A stretch of DNA of 64,000 bases from NCBI RefSeq assembly GCF_009687885.1, contig NZ_BLAF01000061.1, forward strand, positions 1 to 64,000, read 5' to 3'. Each line of letters begins with the position of its first letter. Position 1 is the stretch's first letter. The position numbers were made by a program, and so were the translations under genes. The notes under the pieces are model-generated. The model was given only the letters and a program-made list of their open reading frames with translations. It was not told the origin of the DNA and made no database searches. Positions 8,875 to 19,300 of this stretch are shown one piece after another. The DNA comes from Acrocarpospora pleiomorpha (GTDB taxonomy: Bacteria > Actinomycetota > Actinomycetes > Streptosporangiales > Streptosporangiaceae).

Positions 8875-11229
8875 TTATTTCACGTCCGCCACTCCGGTGA
8901 TGCGATGCAACGCGAAGCGGTGGATGGCGGCGCGGGTCTCGTCGTACGCGGTGAGGTAGCCGCCCTCCATTCGCGCGGGTTCGAGGATCCGGCTGGTCGC
9001 CTGGCCCTGCGAGTCGAGGTAGCCGATCCAGACGCGGGTGCCCTGGCGGATGGCCTCCTGGAGGGCGGTGATGGTCGCGGTGGCGGGGGAGCGGGGGACG
9101 GCGCCGTCGGGTTCGTCGCGGGGTTCGAGGCGGGACAGGTGGGCGGCGTCCCCGGCCCGGATGGCGCGGATGGCGGCGGCGACGACTTCGGGTTCGGGGC
9201 CGTGGAAGCCGTTGACGGCCCGGGCCGGCGGGCTCTCGGTCCTGCGCGCGTTGGGCCGGGAGATCACGACGTCGCCGTCCAGGGACTCGGCGACGGGCGC
9301 GTAACCCATGGCGCGGAGCGAGTCGATCAGAGTCGCCCGGGAGGTCTTGGAGGCCACCACGGTGGGGGCCAGGCGGCGCAGCCGCAACGCGTTCGAGCGG
9401 CGGTCGGCGAGGACCTCTTCCAGGACGGCGGGGTCGTCGCAGCGGATGTACGCCGACGCCGTCCCGACCCTGAGGCGGCCGTGGCGGCGGGCCACGTCGC
9501 CGACGAGATAGGTGAGAGGTTGCGGGACGGGGGTCGCGGAGTGGCGTTCCAGCATGGCGAGGAGTTCGCTGGCGGACTGCCCCGCGTCCAGGACGCGGCG
9601 GATCGAGCTTTCCGAGAACCGGTAGACGGTCGCGCCGCCCTTGGACTCGATGTCGGCGGCGAGGGCCAGCCAGCGGCCGAGCTCGCTGGTGAGCGGGCCG
9701 GGCGCGACGGCGGTGAGGTCCGCCTGGAGCAGCACCCGGTCGACGGGTTCCGGGAGGAGCGGGGCCAGCGCCGCGGCCGCGTCGGTTCGGCCGCCGTCGA
9801 GCAGCGCCCGTCCGTGCATGGACATCGCGCCGAGCCCGGTCACGCCGATGAGCTCGGCCTCGCGCAGGGTGAACTCGGTGAATTCGGTACGGAAGCCGCC
9901 GCGGCGGCGTGGTTGCTCCCAAGCCAGGCGATCCAGCACTGACTCGGCTGAGGGAGCCAGGCCGGGCTCAGCCGAGACGAGGACCGCGAGGGTCTTGCCG
10001 CGCACCTCGGCGGCGGCCGACCTGCGCAGGTCGGGGTGGAGAGCGTTCAGCAGGCGATCCTTCTCGTCGCGGCCCCCCGCGAGCCCCGGCGCCCGGTCCG
10101 AGGTCAGCCAGGCCGCGGCCAGCGTTCCCCAGCGATCCTCGGTCGCCCTGACCCGCCAGGTGTCGTAGCCGGACGTCGGCAGCCACTCCCCGTCGACCGA
10201 CCCGCCCGAGGCGATCAACCCGGCCGCGTGGGTGATCTCCACGATGAACGCCGCCGCCCATTCGGGCACGTCCAGCGACTGCGCGGTCCGCTTCAGATCC
10301 CGCACGGCCAGACCGCCCGTCCGCAACACCCCAGGAGCCTCGACGCTCCACAACTCGCACAGTTCCTCGACTGAGCGCACGAAGCCGAACGCCTGGCCCG
10401 CCGCCGTGCGGTCGGCGCGGTCCTGGTCGCGGGGGATGCCGTCGAGCGACGGCGGAACCGGCGACAGGTCACGATGCAGGCAGCCGTCGCGCAGCACGAG
10501 CCCGACCTCGCGCGGCAGCGCCACGCTCTCCTCGCCGGTGGCGCCGAGCAGGCCGCGCGCCAGCAACTCCTCGATCGGCGACTGGGCGCCGGCCAGCCGG
10601 ACCTCCCGGCGCGCGTTCGGCACCCGCCCGCTGGACGGTCCCCAGGCGAGCTCGTCGAGCGCTGCCCTGGCTTGTGGTGAAATTTCGCCCAATAGCCGCC
10701 GCACGTTGGCGGGGTCGGCGAACAGCTTCGCCAGCCGGTCGCGGGGCGCGCCCCTGCCCGGAGCGGATATGTCCTCCAATATGACCTCGACGGCCTCCGG
10801 GGCGTGGTGCCGGAAGACGTCGGCGACCGGGGGGCCGAGTCCGGCAGGAGGATCCAGAGCCGCTGTAACGCCAGGGGCGAGCCGCAACGCCGGGTCCGAC
10901 CCGTGGACCAGGGCCATGGTTCTCAGGCGCTCCAGGGCCCTGTCTAGGGCTTGGTCGACCTCGCTGGCGGAACCCGCACCACACCGGAGCAATCGGGCGC
11001 GGAGATCGGGGAGCGGGCCCGGGCTGAGCGCCAGGGTCTCGGCCACCGCGAGAGCGAAACGGTCGAGCCGGTCCAGCGCGCGGCCCAACGCCGACGGGGT
11101 TCCCGCGCGGGAGGCCAGACCGGTCACATGGGCGGGGACCGGGGTGATCAGTTCAGGGCGGGACATGGCGAGGGCGCGCAGCTGCTCGTCGGTTCGGCTG
11201 CGCAGCCACTCAGTGAACGTCTCGCTCAT
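8875..11229 (-). CDS. Helicase-associated (helicase C-terminal/WYL-like) protein, Rv0862c-type
   Basis: About 784 residues. The N-terminus is helical (TFTEWLRSRTDEQLRALAMSRPELI), typical of the actinobacterial family with a helicase-C-terminal/XPB-Ssl2-like region. The middle contains QADLTAVAPGPLTSELGRWL and PLTYLVGDVARRHGRLRVG, signatures of that family. The last ~80 residues (ALQEAIRQGTRVWIGYLDSQ) resemble a WYL-type fold. It has no Walker motifs of its own. The role is unknown; conserved adjacency to XPB suggests a shared DNA-repair complex. The frame also has an ATG at 11238; MSETF at 11229 matches the conserved beginning better, with GGAAG just upstream. Confidence 0.87.
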   Translation of the reverse strand: MSETFTEWLRSRTDEQLRALAMSRPELITPVPAHVTGLASRAGTPSALGRALDRLDRFALAVAETLALSPGPLPDLRARLLRCGAGSASEVDQALDRALERLRTMALVHGSDPALRLAPGVTAALDPPAGLGPPVADVFRHHAPEAVEVILEDISAPGRGAPRDRLAKLFADPANVRRLLGEISPQARAALDELAWGPSSGRVPNARREVRLAGAQSPIEELLARGLLGATGEESVALPREVGLVLRDGCLHRDLSPVPPSLDGIPRDQDRADRTAAGQAFGFVRSVEELCELWSVEAPGVLRTGGLAVRDLKRTAQSLDVPEWAAAFIVEITHAAGLIASGGSVDGEWLPTSGYDTWRVRATEDRWGTLAAAWLTSDRAPGLAGGRDEKDRLLNALHPDLRRSAAAEVRGKTLAVLVSAEPGLAPSAESVLDRLAWEQPRRRGGFRTEFTEFTLREAELIGVTGLGAMSMHGRALLDGGRTDAAAALAPLLPEPVDRVLLQADLTAVAPGPLTSELGRWLALAADIESKGGATVYRFSESSIRRVLDAGQSASELLAMLERHSATPVPQPLTYLVGDVARRHGRLRVGTASAYIRCDDPAVLEEVLADRRSNALRLRRLAPTVVASKTSRATLIDSLRAMGYAPVAESLDGDVVISRPNARRTESPPARAVNGFHGPEPEVVAAAIRAIRAGDAAHLSRLEPRDEPDGAVPRSPATATITALQEAIRQGTRVWIGYLDSQGQATSRILEPARMEGGYLTAYDETRAAIHRFALHRITGVADVK

Positions 11230-11312
11230 TACTTCCATCGTATGAGCAGCGACCGACAGGATTTCGCGGGCAACAGTCGCGTACTTCCGGGCGCTGGGGC
11301 AGACTGGCGTGC

Positions 11313-12158
11313 GTGATCGAGCGCGCCGACCAGCTCGTCCTGGAGTTCGTCAGCAAGGTCGCGGACGCGGCCCACGGCCGGATGCGGCCAGAGCAGCGGC
11401 TCGACTTCGTCCGCCGGGTTCGCGAGCGGGTGGACGAGGAGCGCGCCGGCAGCGAGGATGCCAAGGCCGTGGCCAGGATCCTGGCCAGGTTCGGCACCCC
11501 TGAACAGCTGGTCGACCGCGAAGCACGCCGATTGGCAGGGCAATCCGGCGAGTCCCCGCAGACCCGGGTGTTCCCCGTGGACGACGCCGAGCCGCCCCGA
11601 CGCCGCTCGACGCCCACGCCGCCCGGGGTCATGCACTACCGGCAGGAGGCGCGCCGGCACCTGGCGGACAGGGGCGGGCGCAAGCCGTCCGCGTTCAGCC
11701 GGATCCGCGACGCCGCGATGGCGGGCGGGAACCCGATGGCCACCGACGGCAAGGACGCCTGGTCGATCTTCGCCAACAACCGCAGGGAGACGATCGGGCT
11801 CGGGCTTTTCGTGCTCGCCGCCCTGCTCGTCCCGTTCCGCCTGCCGACCGTGGCGATCTTCCCGGTGCCGGGGCTGATCTGGGCGGTGGGCGCGGTGGTC
11901 GTGCTGGCCAGCGAGGGCTGGGTGTTCAACGACCGGCTGATCGGCCTGTCCGCGCCGGTCGCCGCCTACCTGTTCGGCGGCGCCGGGCTCGCCCTGCTCC
12001 GCTTCCAGGGCGATCTCCCCAGGTTCCTCATCGAGTTCCACGGCGTCAGCGGGGTCATGTTCATCATCGGCACGGCGGCCGGGGTGACCTGGCTGATCTA
12101 CCGCCTGTTCGACCCGCCTCCGGCGCCGCCGTCCCGCACGCTCCGGGTGACGCGGTAG
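11313..12158 (+). CDS. Conserved actinobacterial integral membrane protein
   Basis: 281 residues, GTG start. Residues 1-70 are charged and helical (MIERADQLVLEFVSKVADAA..RMRPEQRLDFVRRVRERV) and resemble the HAAS/DUF1700-type cytoplasmic helper domain that often precedes membrane helices. After a disordered linker there are four predicted membrane segments between about residues 165 and 265, including TIGLGLFVLAALLVPF and LPTVAIFPVPGLIWAVGAVVVLA. The C-terminus is basic. It is transcribed divergently from the helicase-associated gene and converges on a TetR gene with one base between stops. No function is known; HAAS-type proteins often act in signalling or membrane stress. Confidence 0.75.
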   Translation: MIERADQLVLEFVSKVADAAHGRMRPEQRLDFVRRVRERVDEERAGSEDAKAVARILARFGTPEQLVDREARRLAGQSGESPQTRVFPVDDAEPPRRRSTPTPPGVMHYRQEARRHLADRGGRKPSAFSRIRDAAMAGGNPMATDGKDAWSIFANNRRETIGLGLFVLAALLVPFRLPTVAIFPVPGLIWAVGAVVVLASEGWVFNDRLIGLSAPVAAYLFGGAGLALLRFQGDLPRFLIEFHGVSGVMFIIGTAAGVTWLIYRLFDPPPAPPSRTLRVTR

Positions 12159-12159
12159 C

Positions 12160-12780
12160 TCAGACGGCCGCGGCCGCGGGCTGGGGCAGCAGGCCGAGCG
12201 CGAGCCGTACCCAGGAAGCCACGAACCTGTCCCTGTCCGCGCGGCCGGGAGGTTCCCCCACGGTCTCCTCGAAGAGGCGGTAGTGGACCACGGCGCCGCC
12301 CAGGACCGCGCCGATCCCGGACCAGTCCAGGCCGGCCTCCCGGTATTCCGGCTGCGCCTGGAACCAGGTCGTGATCGAGTCGAACATGGGCTGCAGCAGG
12401 CCCTCGCGGACCACGCCCACCAGCTCGGGGAACTGGCTCAGATCGCGGAAGAAGACCCGGGTCAGCTCGCTCTCCTCGCGGACCTTGGCCAGGCCGGACC
12501 GGCACAGCTGGGCCAGGCGCTCCTCGACCGCGACGGTCGGGCCGACCGCGTGCACCTCGGCGAGCGCCTCGGCGATCTGCAGCCTGGTCCTGGTGGCGTG
12601 CTCGGTCATGGCGGCGGCGAGCACCTCGTACTTGGACTTGAAGTGCCGGTAGAGCCCGCCGGCGCCGGGCGACAGACCCGAGGCGGCCTCGATCTCGGCC
12701 ACCGACGTGGCCGCGTAACCCCGCTCGGCGAACAGCCGCAGGGCCTCGTCGATGATCCGCTCGCGCGTGGATCTGCTCAT
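12160..12780 (-). CDS. TetR/AcrR family transcriptional regulator
   Basis: 206 residues starting at MSRSTRERIIDEALRLFAERG; a GGAGG lies upstream of this ATG. The N-terminal HTH is complete (YAATSVAEIEAASGLSPGAGGLYRHFKSKYEVL), with the typical GLYRHFKSKYE recognition/exit helix. The C-terminal ligand-binding domain has the four-helix TetR pattern and includes LAQLCRSGLAKVREESELTRVFFRDLSQ. The 320-base divergent region toward the cold-shock gene probably contains its promoter and operator. The ligand is unknown. Confidence 0.9.
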   Translation of the reverse strand: MSRSTRERIIDEALRLFAERGYAATSVAEIEAASGLSPGAGGLYRHFKSKYEVLAAAMTEHATRTRLQIAEALAEVHAVGPTVAVEERLAQLCRSGLAKVREESELTRVFFRDLSQFPELVGVVREGLLQPMFDSITTWFQAQPEYREAGLDWSGIGAVLGGAVVHYRLFEETVGEPPGRADRDRFVASWVRLALGLLPQPAAAAV

Positions 12781-13100
12781 GGGAATGCCGCCTACCTCCG
12801 CCACCCAGCGTAGACGGTCAATGTTTCCGCCGTAGCCCCATTGATAAGTGGCCGCTTTCGCGGATAAACCGGTTACCCGTAGACGTATCCGTTTTGGCAT
12901 CCTGTACGAGTGCACTCCACCGGAAACGTCGTCCACGAGGCGAGACCGGGCCGCCGCGGCCATCGCCGTGGTGACCCGCCAGACCGCCGCGTCGACGGCG
13001 ATTCGGGCGTAATTTCCAGGCGTTCCGGCGGTCCCATGCCGCCGCAGTGGGCATAACCTACATCCATTCCTTTCACGACAGTCTGAACGAGGTCACTCCT
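12781..13100. other. Divergent intergenic region between tetR-type and cold-shock genes
   Basis: 320 bases without a supportable gene. It must hold the promoters of both flanking genes. The 50 bases before the cold-shock start, including CATTCCTTTCACGAC, are relatively AT-rich and could be its 5' leader. No clear operator palindrome was found. Confidence 0.5.
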
Positions 13101-13499
13101 GTGCCCAGCGGCAAGGTCAAGTGGTACGACGAGACCAAGGGTTTCGGTTTCCTCACCCGCGACGACGGCGGTGAGGTCTTCGTGCATTCATCCGCGTTGC
13201 CCAAAGGCGTGGATGTCCTCAAGCCAGGACAGAAGGTCGAGTTCGGCGTCGCGGAGGGCCGCCGCGGGCAGCAGGCCCTGTCCGTACGGGTCCTGGAGCA
13301 GCCGCCGACGCTCGCCAAAACCGCCCGGCCGAAGGGCAAGCGCAAGAAGCCGGACGAGATGGTCGTCATCGTCGAAGACCTGATCAAGCTGCTGGACGAC
13401 ATCTCGACGTCCTACCAGAAGGGCAAGCAGCCCGACCCGGTGCACGCCAAGAAGGTGGCGAGCGTGCTGCGGGCCGTCGCGGACGACATCGACGGTTAG
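13101..13499 (+). CDS. Cold-shock domain protein with C-terminal extension
   Basis: 132 residues, GTG start preceded by GAGG. Residues 1-67 form an OB-fold cold-shock domain with both RNA-binding motifs intact: KGFGFL (RNP1, in YDETKGFGFLTRDDG) and VFVHSSAL (RNP2). A basic linker (ARPKGKRKKP) and a helical C-terminal half (MVVIVEDLIKLLDDISTSY..) follow, as in the longer Rv0871-type actinobacterial cold-shock proteins rather than the 67-residue CspA type. It probably binds single-stranded RNA or DNA. Its stop overlaps the stop of the convergent MFS gene by four bases. Confidence 0.94.
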   Translation: MPSGKVKWYDETKGFGFLTRDDGGEVFVHSSALPKGVDVLKPGQKVEFGVAEGRRGQQALSVRVLEQPPTLAKTARPKGKRKKPDEMVVIVEDLIKLLDDISTSYQKGKQPDPVHAKKVASVLRAVADDIDG

Positions 13500-14899
13500 A
13501 ACGGATTGGTCAGCGGCTTCGTGTCCGTTGGTGCGGGGAGCCGTACCGGTTTGGCGCGGAGCCGTCTGCGCCTGCTCGCGATCACCCAGCCGAGCGAGAG
13601 CCCCAGCACCACCGCCATCACCGTGAAACCGGCGGGGCCGTGGACGAACAGCGACAACATCAGCCCGATCAGGCCGCCGAACACCCAGGCGATCTGGAGC
13701 AGCGCCTCGACCACGCCGAAGGTGGAGGAGAGCACCTCCTCGCCGATCTCGCGCTGCACGATGGCGTCCAGGGCGAGCTTGCCCAGGCCCTGCGCGAACG
13801 CGCCGACCAGGGCGACGGCGACGGCCGTCCACAGGGTGAAGTAGAAGGCGGCCACGATCGTGGTGATCGTGGTCAGCGCCAGTGTGGCCAGGACGATCAG
13901 CTGCGGGGAGCGTGACTTGGCCCAGGAGGCGACGGCCGCGCCCATCAGGCCGCCGCCGCCCGCGGCGGCGGCCAGCAGGCCGATCGTGATCTCGGGCGCG
14001 AGGCCGGGCAGGTGCTTGTCCTGGACCAGGAAGAGCAGGAAGAACACCAGGAAGCCGGCTTGCACGCGGATCGCGGCGTTCGCCCGCATGGCCTCGCCGA
14101 CGACCGGGCCGACGTTGAACCAGGTGCGCCAGTGCGGGGCTGGGGTGTCCTCGTCCTGTTCGGGGGAGTCGACGTGGCGCGGGAGCCGTACCGCGACGAC
14201 GCCGCAGACCAGGAACAGCGCCATCGCGCCGCGCAGCACCCATTCCGCGCCGATCCAGGCGGTCAGCCCCGCCGCGGTGGCCGCCGCGCCGCCGGCCGCG
14301 ACCAGGGCGAACAGGGCGACTCTGGCGTTGGCGGTGACCAGCGTGATGTCGGCGGGGAGCACGCTCGGCATGATCGCGGCGCGGGAGACGTTGTAGGCCT
14401 TGGACAGGACGAGGACGGCCAGGGCGGCGGGGAAGAGGGACAGCGTGTCGCCGTACACGACCGAGGAGGCCATGCCCCAGCAGAGGAGACCTCTGGCGAA
14501 GAGGGTGCCTGCCATGACATAGCGGCGTCCGGACCGGAATCGGTCGAGAACTGGGCCGACAAAAGGGGCGACCACCGTGAACGGGACCATCGTGATGAGC
14601 AAGTAGAGGGCCACCTGGCCGCGCGCTTGGCCGACCGGCAGGCCGAAGAACAGCGCTCCCGCCAGGGAGACGGTGATGAAGGCGTCCCCCGCGCTGTGCG
14701 CCGCCGTCAGCTCGATCAATCTGCCCAGACCGGTGCGTCCCGCGCCTTGCGCGTAGGTCAGCCGCCGGGTCGCCTGCCCGACCCGCCGTCCGGTCCTGGC
14801 CACCGACTTTCCCGCTCGGGCCGTCGCCCCCGCGGCGGTACGGCTCGCGCGGGCAGTCCCCCGACCTGCGCGCCGAACCCGCTCCCAAACACCCGCCAC
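13496..14899 (-). CDS. MFS transporter
   Basis: 467 residues with a basic N-terminal tail of about 45 residues, then twelve predicted membrane segments. The signature region after TM2 (PFVGPVLDRFRSGRRYVMAG) matches the MFS loop-2/3 motif GxxxDRxGRR. The central cytoplasmic loop is around RLPRHVDSPEQDEDTPAPHW. This permease is the usual neighbour of the cold-shock and DUF3027 genes in Streptomyces-like genomes. The substrate is unknown. The start at 14899 is 90 bases from the divergent DUF3027 gene. Confidence 0.9.
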   Translation of the reverse strand: MAGVWERVRRAGRGTARASRTAAGATARAGKSVARTGRRVGQATRRLTYAQGAGRTGLGRLIELTAAHSAGDAFITVSLAGALFFGLPVGQARGQVALYLLITMVPFTVVAPFVGPVLDRFRSGRRYVMAGTLFARGLLCWGMASSVVYGDTLSLFPAALAVLVLSKAYNVSRAAIMPSVLPADITLVTANARVALFALVAAGGAAATAAGLTAWIGAEWVLRGAMALFLVCGVVAVRLPRHVDSPEQDEDTPAPHWRTWFNVGPVVGEAMRANAAIRVQAGFLVFFLLFLVQDKHLPGLAPEITIGLLAAAAGGGGLMGAAVASWAKSRSPQLIVLATLALTTITTIVAAFYFTLWTAVAVALVGAFAQGLGKLALDAIVQREIGEEVLSSTFGVVEALLQIAWVFGGLIGLMLSLFVHGPAGFTVMAVVLGLSLGWVIASRRRRLRAKPVRLPAPTDTKPLTNPF

Positions 14900-14989
14900 A
14901 GGTGGTGCTCCCTTCCCCGTACGTTCGAAAATCCAGTCTTACTGACCGAGTCGGGTGCTGTCCGCTCCTGGCGTGGGTGAAAATAAAGT

Positions 14990-15790
14990 GTGAGTCGCAC
15001 CCGGATCAGAAGCTCGGCAGCCGACCAGGCCTGCGCCGCCGCCGTCGACCTGGCCAGGCTGGGCGCCGAGGAGATCGCCAGGCCCGGCGAGGTGGGCGAA
15101 CACCTGGGCTTTGACAGCGAGGGCGACCGGGTCGTCACCCATTATTTCGCCTGTCTGGATCGGGCCTATCAGGGCTGGCGCTGGGCGATTACCGTCGCGC
15201 GCGCGTCGCGTGCCCGAAATGTCACGATAAGTGAGACGGTGCTGCTGCCGGGGAGCGGTGCGTTGCTCGCGCCGACCTGGGTGCCGTGGAACCAGCGGCT
15301 CCGCCCCGGCGACCTGGGCGTGGGCGATCTGCTCCCCGCCGAGGCGGACGACGACCGGCTGGCCCCCGGCTTCACCGAAACCGACGACGACACCGACCAC
15401 CAGATGATTTTTGAGTACGGTCTGGGCCGGGCTCGGGTCCTGTCCGCCATAGGGCGTGACCTGGCCGTCCAGCGCTGGCACAACGGCGACCCCGGCCCCG
15501 ACACGCCGCTCGCCGCCGCCGCGCCCGCGCAGTGCTCGACGTGCGGGTTCTACTGGCCGCTGGCGGGAGCGTTGCGGCTCGGGTTCGGGGTCTGTGCCAA
15601 TGAGTACGCGCCTGACGACGGCCGCGTCGTCGCCGCCGATCACGGTTGCGGCGCTCACTCGGAGGCGACGACGGTCCCCTCCATGACCCCTGACCAGGCC
15701 CAGCCCATCCTCGACGACCTCGGCTACGACCCAATGCCCGCCGACGAAAGCGCCGAGGCCCCCAAAACCCCGGACGAACCGGACGCCTGA
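14990..15790 (+). CDS. DUF3027 domain-containing protein
   Basis: 266 residues, GTG start. The conserved family core is obvious: YQGWRWAITVARASRARNVT, then SETVLLPGSGALLAPTWVPW and RLRPGDLGVGDLLP. A C-terminal cysteine/histidine cluster (CSTCGFYWPLAGALRLGFG..C..D..C..H, about residues 180-222) looks like a zinc site. No biochemical function is established for this actinobacteria-specific family; it is routinely found next to the cold-shock gene and MFS gene seen here. The acidic, Pro-rich tail is probably disordered. Confidence 0.93.
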   Translation: MSRTRIRSSAADQACAAAVDLARLGAEEIARPGEVGEHLGFDSEGDRVVTHYFACLDRAYQGWRWAITVARASRARNVTISETVLLPGSGALLAPTWVPWNQRLRPGDLGVGDLLPAEADDDRLAPGFTETDDDTDHQMIFEYGLGRARVLSAIGRDLAVQRWHNGDPGPDTPLAAAAPAQCSTCGFYWPLAGALRLGFGVCANEYAPDDGRVVAADHGCGAHSEATTVPSMTPDQAQPILDDLGYDPMPADESAEAPKTPDEPDA

Positions 15791-16310
15791 CATCTCCTCA
15801 GAAGCGTTGAGATTCGCCGCCGGAACCTCGGTCGGCTCCGGCTCCTGACATCTGCTCTATGGGAGTACGTGGGATGGGGAACCCCGGATGAAATCGGACG
15901 CTTGACGTCTGCTCTGCTGGGAAGCGTTGGGATGAGCAGTAGCCGCCGGAGCCTCGGACGGCTCTGACTTCCGGCATCTGTTCTGTTGATAAGTACTGGG
16001 TGGAAGCTGCGCGGGTTTCCGGATGAATCGGGCACTTGGGAGGCGTTGGGGTCAGCTGCCGGAACCCGAGACGGCTCCGACTCCCGGCATCTGCTCCGCT
16101 GGGAAGTACGTGGGGCGGAGGCCGCCGGAACCCCGGATGGCACTTGACGTCTGCTCTGCTGGGAAGCGTTGGCATGGGCAGTAGTCGCCGGAACTCGGGA
16201 CGGCTCCGACTCCCGGCATGCGGCCCGACGGAGTCTGCTCTGCTGGGAGGCATTGGGATGGGCAGAAGTTGCCGGGATCCCAGACGAATGAGAAGCATCG
16301 GGTGAAATGA
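15787..16310. repeat. Degenerate tandem repeat (alternating ~60-bp half-units, ~120-bp period)
   Basis: The intergenic 15791-16399 is almost filled by about four copies of a two-part unit. Half A is like TCTGCTCTGCTGGGAAGCGT followed by a GGGATGGGCAGTAGCCGCC segment. Half B is like CCGGCATCTGCTCTGCTGGG, then GAAGTACGTGGG and a CCGGAACCCCGGATGAA segment. A-type starts fall near 15787, 15903, 16031, 16144 and 16229; B-type starts near 15846, 15971 and 16087. Frames are not conserved between copies, so it is unlikely to be coding. Confidence 0.8.
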
Positions 16311-16399
16311 CGTTGACGAAGATCTTGGCTGAGGCGAGGAATGTCGGGCCGGGGCGCTAACCTACGTTCGCTGTGTCAGCCCCCTTCCGAGAGCGTGAA

Positions 16400-19300
16400 A
16401 TGAACGACTTCTTCGGCACCACGCGCCTGCGCGAGACTGTTCTCGCCGCTTGGGCTGCCTCTCCTGCCCGATTCCGGGAGGATGCCAACGCCGAAGAGGA
16501 CTTCGCGCTCGGCGGGTATCGTGATCGGCTGATCGTCGAGCTCGCGCAGAATGCGGCCGACGCCGCTCTGCGCGCGGGGGTTCCCGGGCGGCTGCGGCTG
16601 TCCTTGCGTGATGGCGTCCTGGAGGCGGTCAACACCGGCGCTCCGCTGGACGCGGCCGGTGTCGAGGGGCTGTCCACCCTGCGGGTTTCGGCGAAACGCG
16701 ATGAGATCGGCGCGGCTGGCCGTTTCGGTGTGGGTTTTGCCGCTGTCGTATCGGTTTGTGACTCGCCGTCGGTGTACTCCCGCTCGACCGGCGGAGTCCG
16801 CTGGTCCCGCGAGGAGACCAGCGCCCTGGTCGCCGCCCAGTCCACCCTCAGTACTGAACTGACCGACCGCGCCGGACATGTCCCACTCCTGCGCCTGCCG
16901 TTCCCGATGGAACCCGCGCCCATCCCCGACGGCTTCGAGACTCTGGTGCGGCTCCCGCTCCGCGACAAGGTCGCCGAACAGGCCGTCCGTCAGATGCTGG
17001 AGGAGACCAGCCCGGCCCTCCCGCTCGTGATGCCCGCCCTCTCCGTCATCGAGATCGAACTCGACGGCGATGTCCGCACGGTCACCGCCGACGGCTGGCA
17101 CGTCATCACCGGTTCCGGCTCCTTCACCCCCGAACAGATCGCGGAACTCTACGCCGACCGCCCCACCGAGGAACGCGCCCGCCCGTTCTGGCAGGTCCGC
17201 TGGGCCGTCCCCGTCGTTCAGATCCCGGCGACGTCGACCGGTGGCTTGGCCGTCGATCGCGAATCGGGTTCGGCCGGTGAGCCGCGGCCGTTGCCGAGGG
17301 ACGTTCCGGCCGTCATCCATGCGCCCACACCGAGTGAGGAACCGCTCGACCTGCCCGCCTTGTTGATCGCCACCTTCCCGTTGGCGACCGACCGGCGGCA
17401 CGTGGCAACCGGCCCGCTGACCGACTTCCTCATCCGTCGCGCCGCCGAACTGTATGTGCTGCTGCTGCGGCAACTGCCGCGCACTCCCCGGCTGCTTGAC
17501 CTGGTGCCGGGCATGCTGGGCAAGGGAGAACTCGACGCGGCCATCCGCCGGGAGATCGTCGGGCTGCTGCCCGGGGCGCCGCTGCTTCCCGCGCTGTCCG
17601 CTCCTGCGGATCCAGATGGCGAGGACCAGTTCCGGGCCACATTGAATCGTCGCTGGGCCACGGATCTTCCTTCCGGAAGCGATGCATATCAGCGAATGTC
17701 CCAACTCGCGACAGAGACGGATGGGTCGCTCAGCGCGTCCGGCGGGCCGCGAGACGGCTCGCCCGGCGGGTCACGTGACGGGGTGAGCACGTCAAGCCCT
17801 GCCTTGCCCAGCGTCTCCGGCGATGGGTCACTCGGTGGGTCACGTGACGGGGTGAGCGCGTCAACCTCTGCCTCGTCCGGCGTCTCCGGCGATGGGTCAC
17901 TCGGTGGGTCGCGTGATGGTGTGAGTGGGTCAAGCTCTGCCTCACCTAGCGCTTCCGGCGGTGGGTCGTTTGTTGTTGCTGGGCGGGAGGCTCGGGCGGT
18001 CGCGGGGGCTGGGGAGTTTTTGGAGAAGGTCGCGGACATGGTGCCGGGGCTGTTGCCTGCGGGGTGGCCGTCGCGGCGTCCGGCGTTGACCACGCTGGGT
18101 GTGCGGCGGGTGGAGTTGGCCGACGTCGTCGACATGTTGTCGGGGGACGAGGTGGCCGATCGGGAACCCTCCTGGTGGCGGTCGCTGTATGAGGTGCTGC
18201 CCGCTGACGATCCGGAGGCGATCGGGGCGATCGCGGTGCCGCTGGCCGATGGGCGGCTGGTCCGGGGGGCACGGGGCACGCTGCTGCTGACGGAAGGCGG
18301 GCTCGATCCGGCCGCGCTGGCTCCGCTGGGGTTGCGTATCGTGCATCCGGATGCGGCGCACCCGCTGCTGCTCCGCCTGGGTGCGGGCGAGGCCACTCCC
18401 CGCACCGTCCTGGAGGACCCGATCACGCATGCGGCCGTGACCGAATCGGCCGGAAGTGCGGATCCCGAGCCGGTCGCGCAGGCCGTGCTCGCGCTCGTGG
18501 ACGCGGCCGGGTTGTCGGCCGGGGAGGCGCCCTGGCTGGCCGAACTCGCGCTTCGCGGCGCGGACGGCGCTGTCTACACCGCCGGTGAGCTGCTGCTGGA
18601 AGGCGGCGACCTGGCCAAGCTCATCGACCTGGAAGCGCCTTTCGCCGCCCCCGACCTGGTCGAGAAATACGGCTCCCGGGTTCTCGCCGCGGCGGGCGTG
18701 CTCGACGGGTTCGCCGTCGTCAACAACTCCGACGTCCTGCTCGACCCGGACGAATGCGACCACGACCTCGACCGCGAGGACGAGTGGCTCGACGCGATCC
18801 TCGACCTGCTCCCCGAATTCGACGTGCCGCCCGTGGCCCGCGAATTCACCGCCATCCGCGACCTGGAGTATGTCGCCGACTGGCGCGCCGCCCTCGCCCT
18901 GCTGTCCCGGCCGCCCCTGCGCGCCGCACTCCTCCCGCTCCGCGTCCTGGTGGCGGGCGAGGTCGTCGAAGTCCCCTCGTACACGGCCTGGTGGCTCTCC
19001 CGGAATCCGGTCCTGGACGGCAAACCCCCGACCTCCCTGCGCCTCCCGTCCGGCGACCCGCTCCTGTTCGGCCTGTACGCCGACGCTCCCGCAGACGTGG
19101 ACGAAACCGCGCTGACCATGATCGGCGTCCGTTCCACCCTGCCGGACCTGCTGGCTTCGCACGGCGGCCCGGAAGAACTCCTCGACCTCATGGCCGACCC
19201 CGCCATCGAACTCGACCGCCCCCAACTGCGCGCCCTCTGGATGGCCATCGCCGGAGTGGACCCCTCCCGCGTCCGCCCGCCTTCAGCCGTCCGCTCCATC

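Noticed and set aside
15724-16298. Minus-strand ORFs of 139 and 166 codons with recurring LPSRAD-like segments
   Set aside because: They follow the degenerate DNA repeat, change frame between copies, have no homology or RBS, and overlap the DUF3027 gene.
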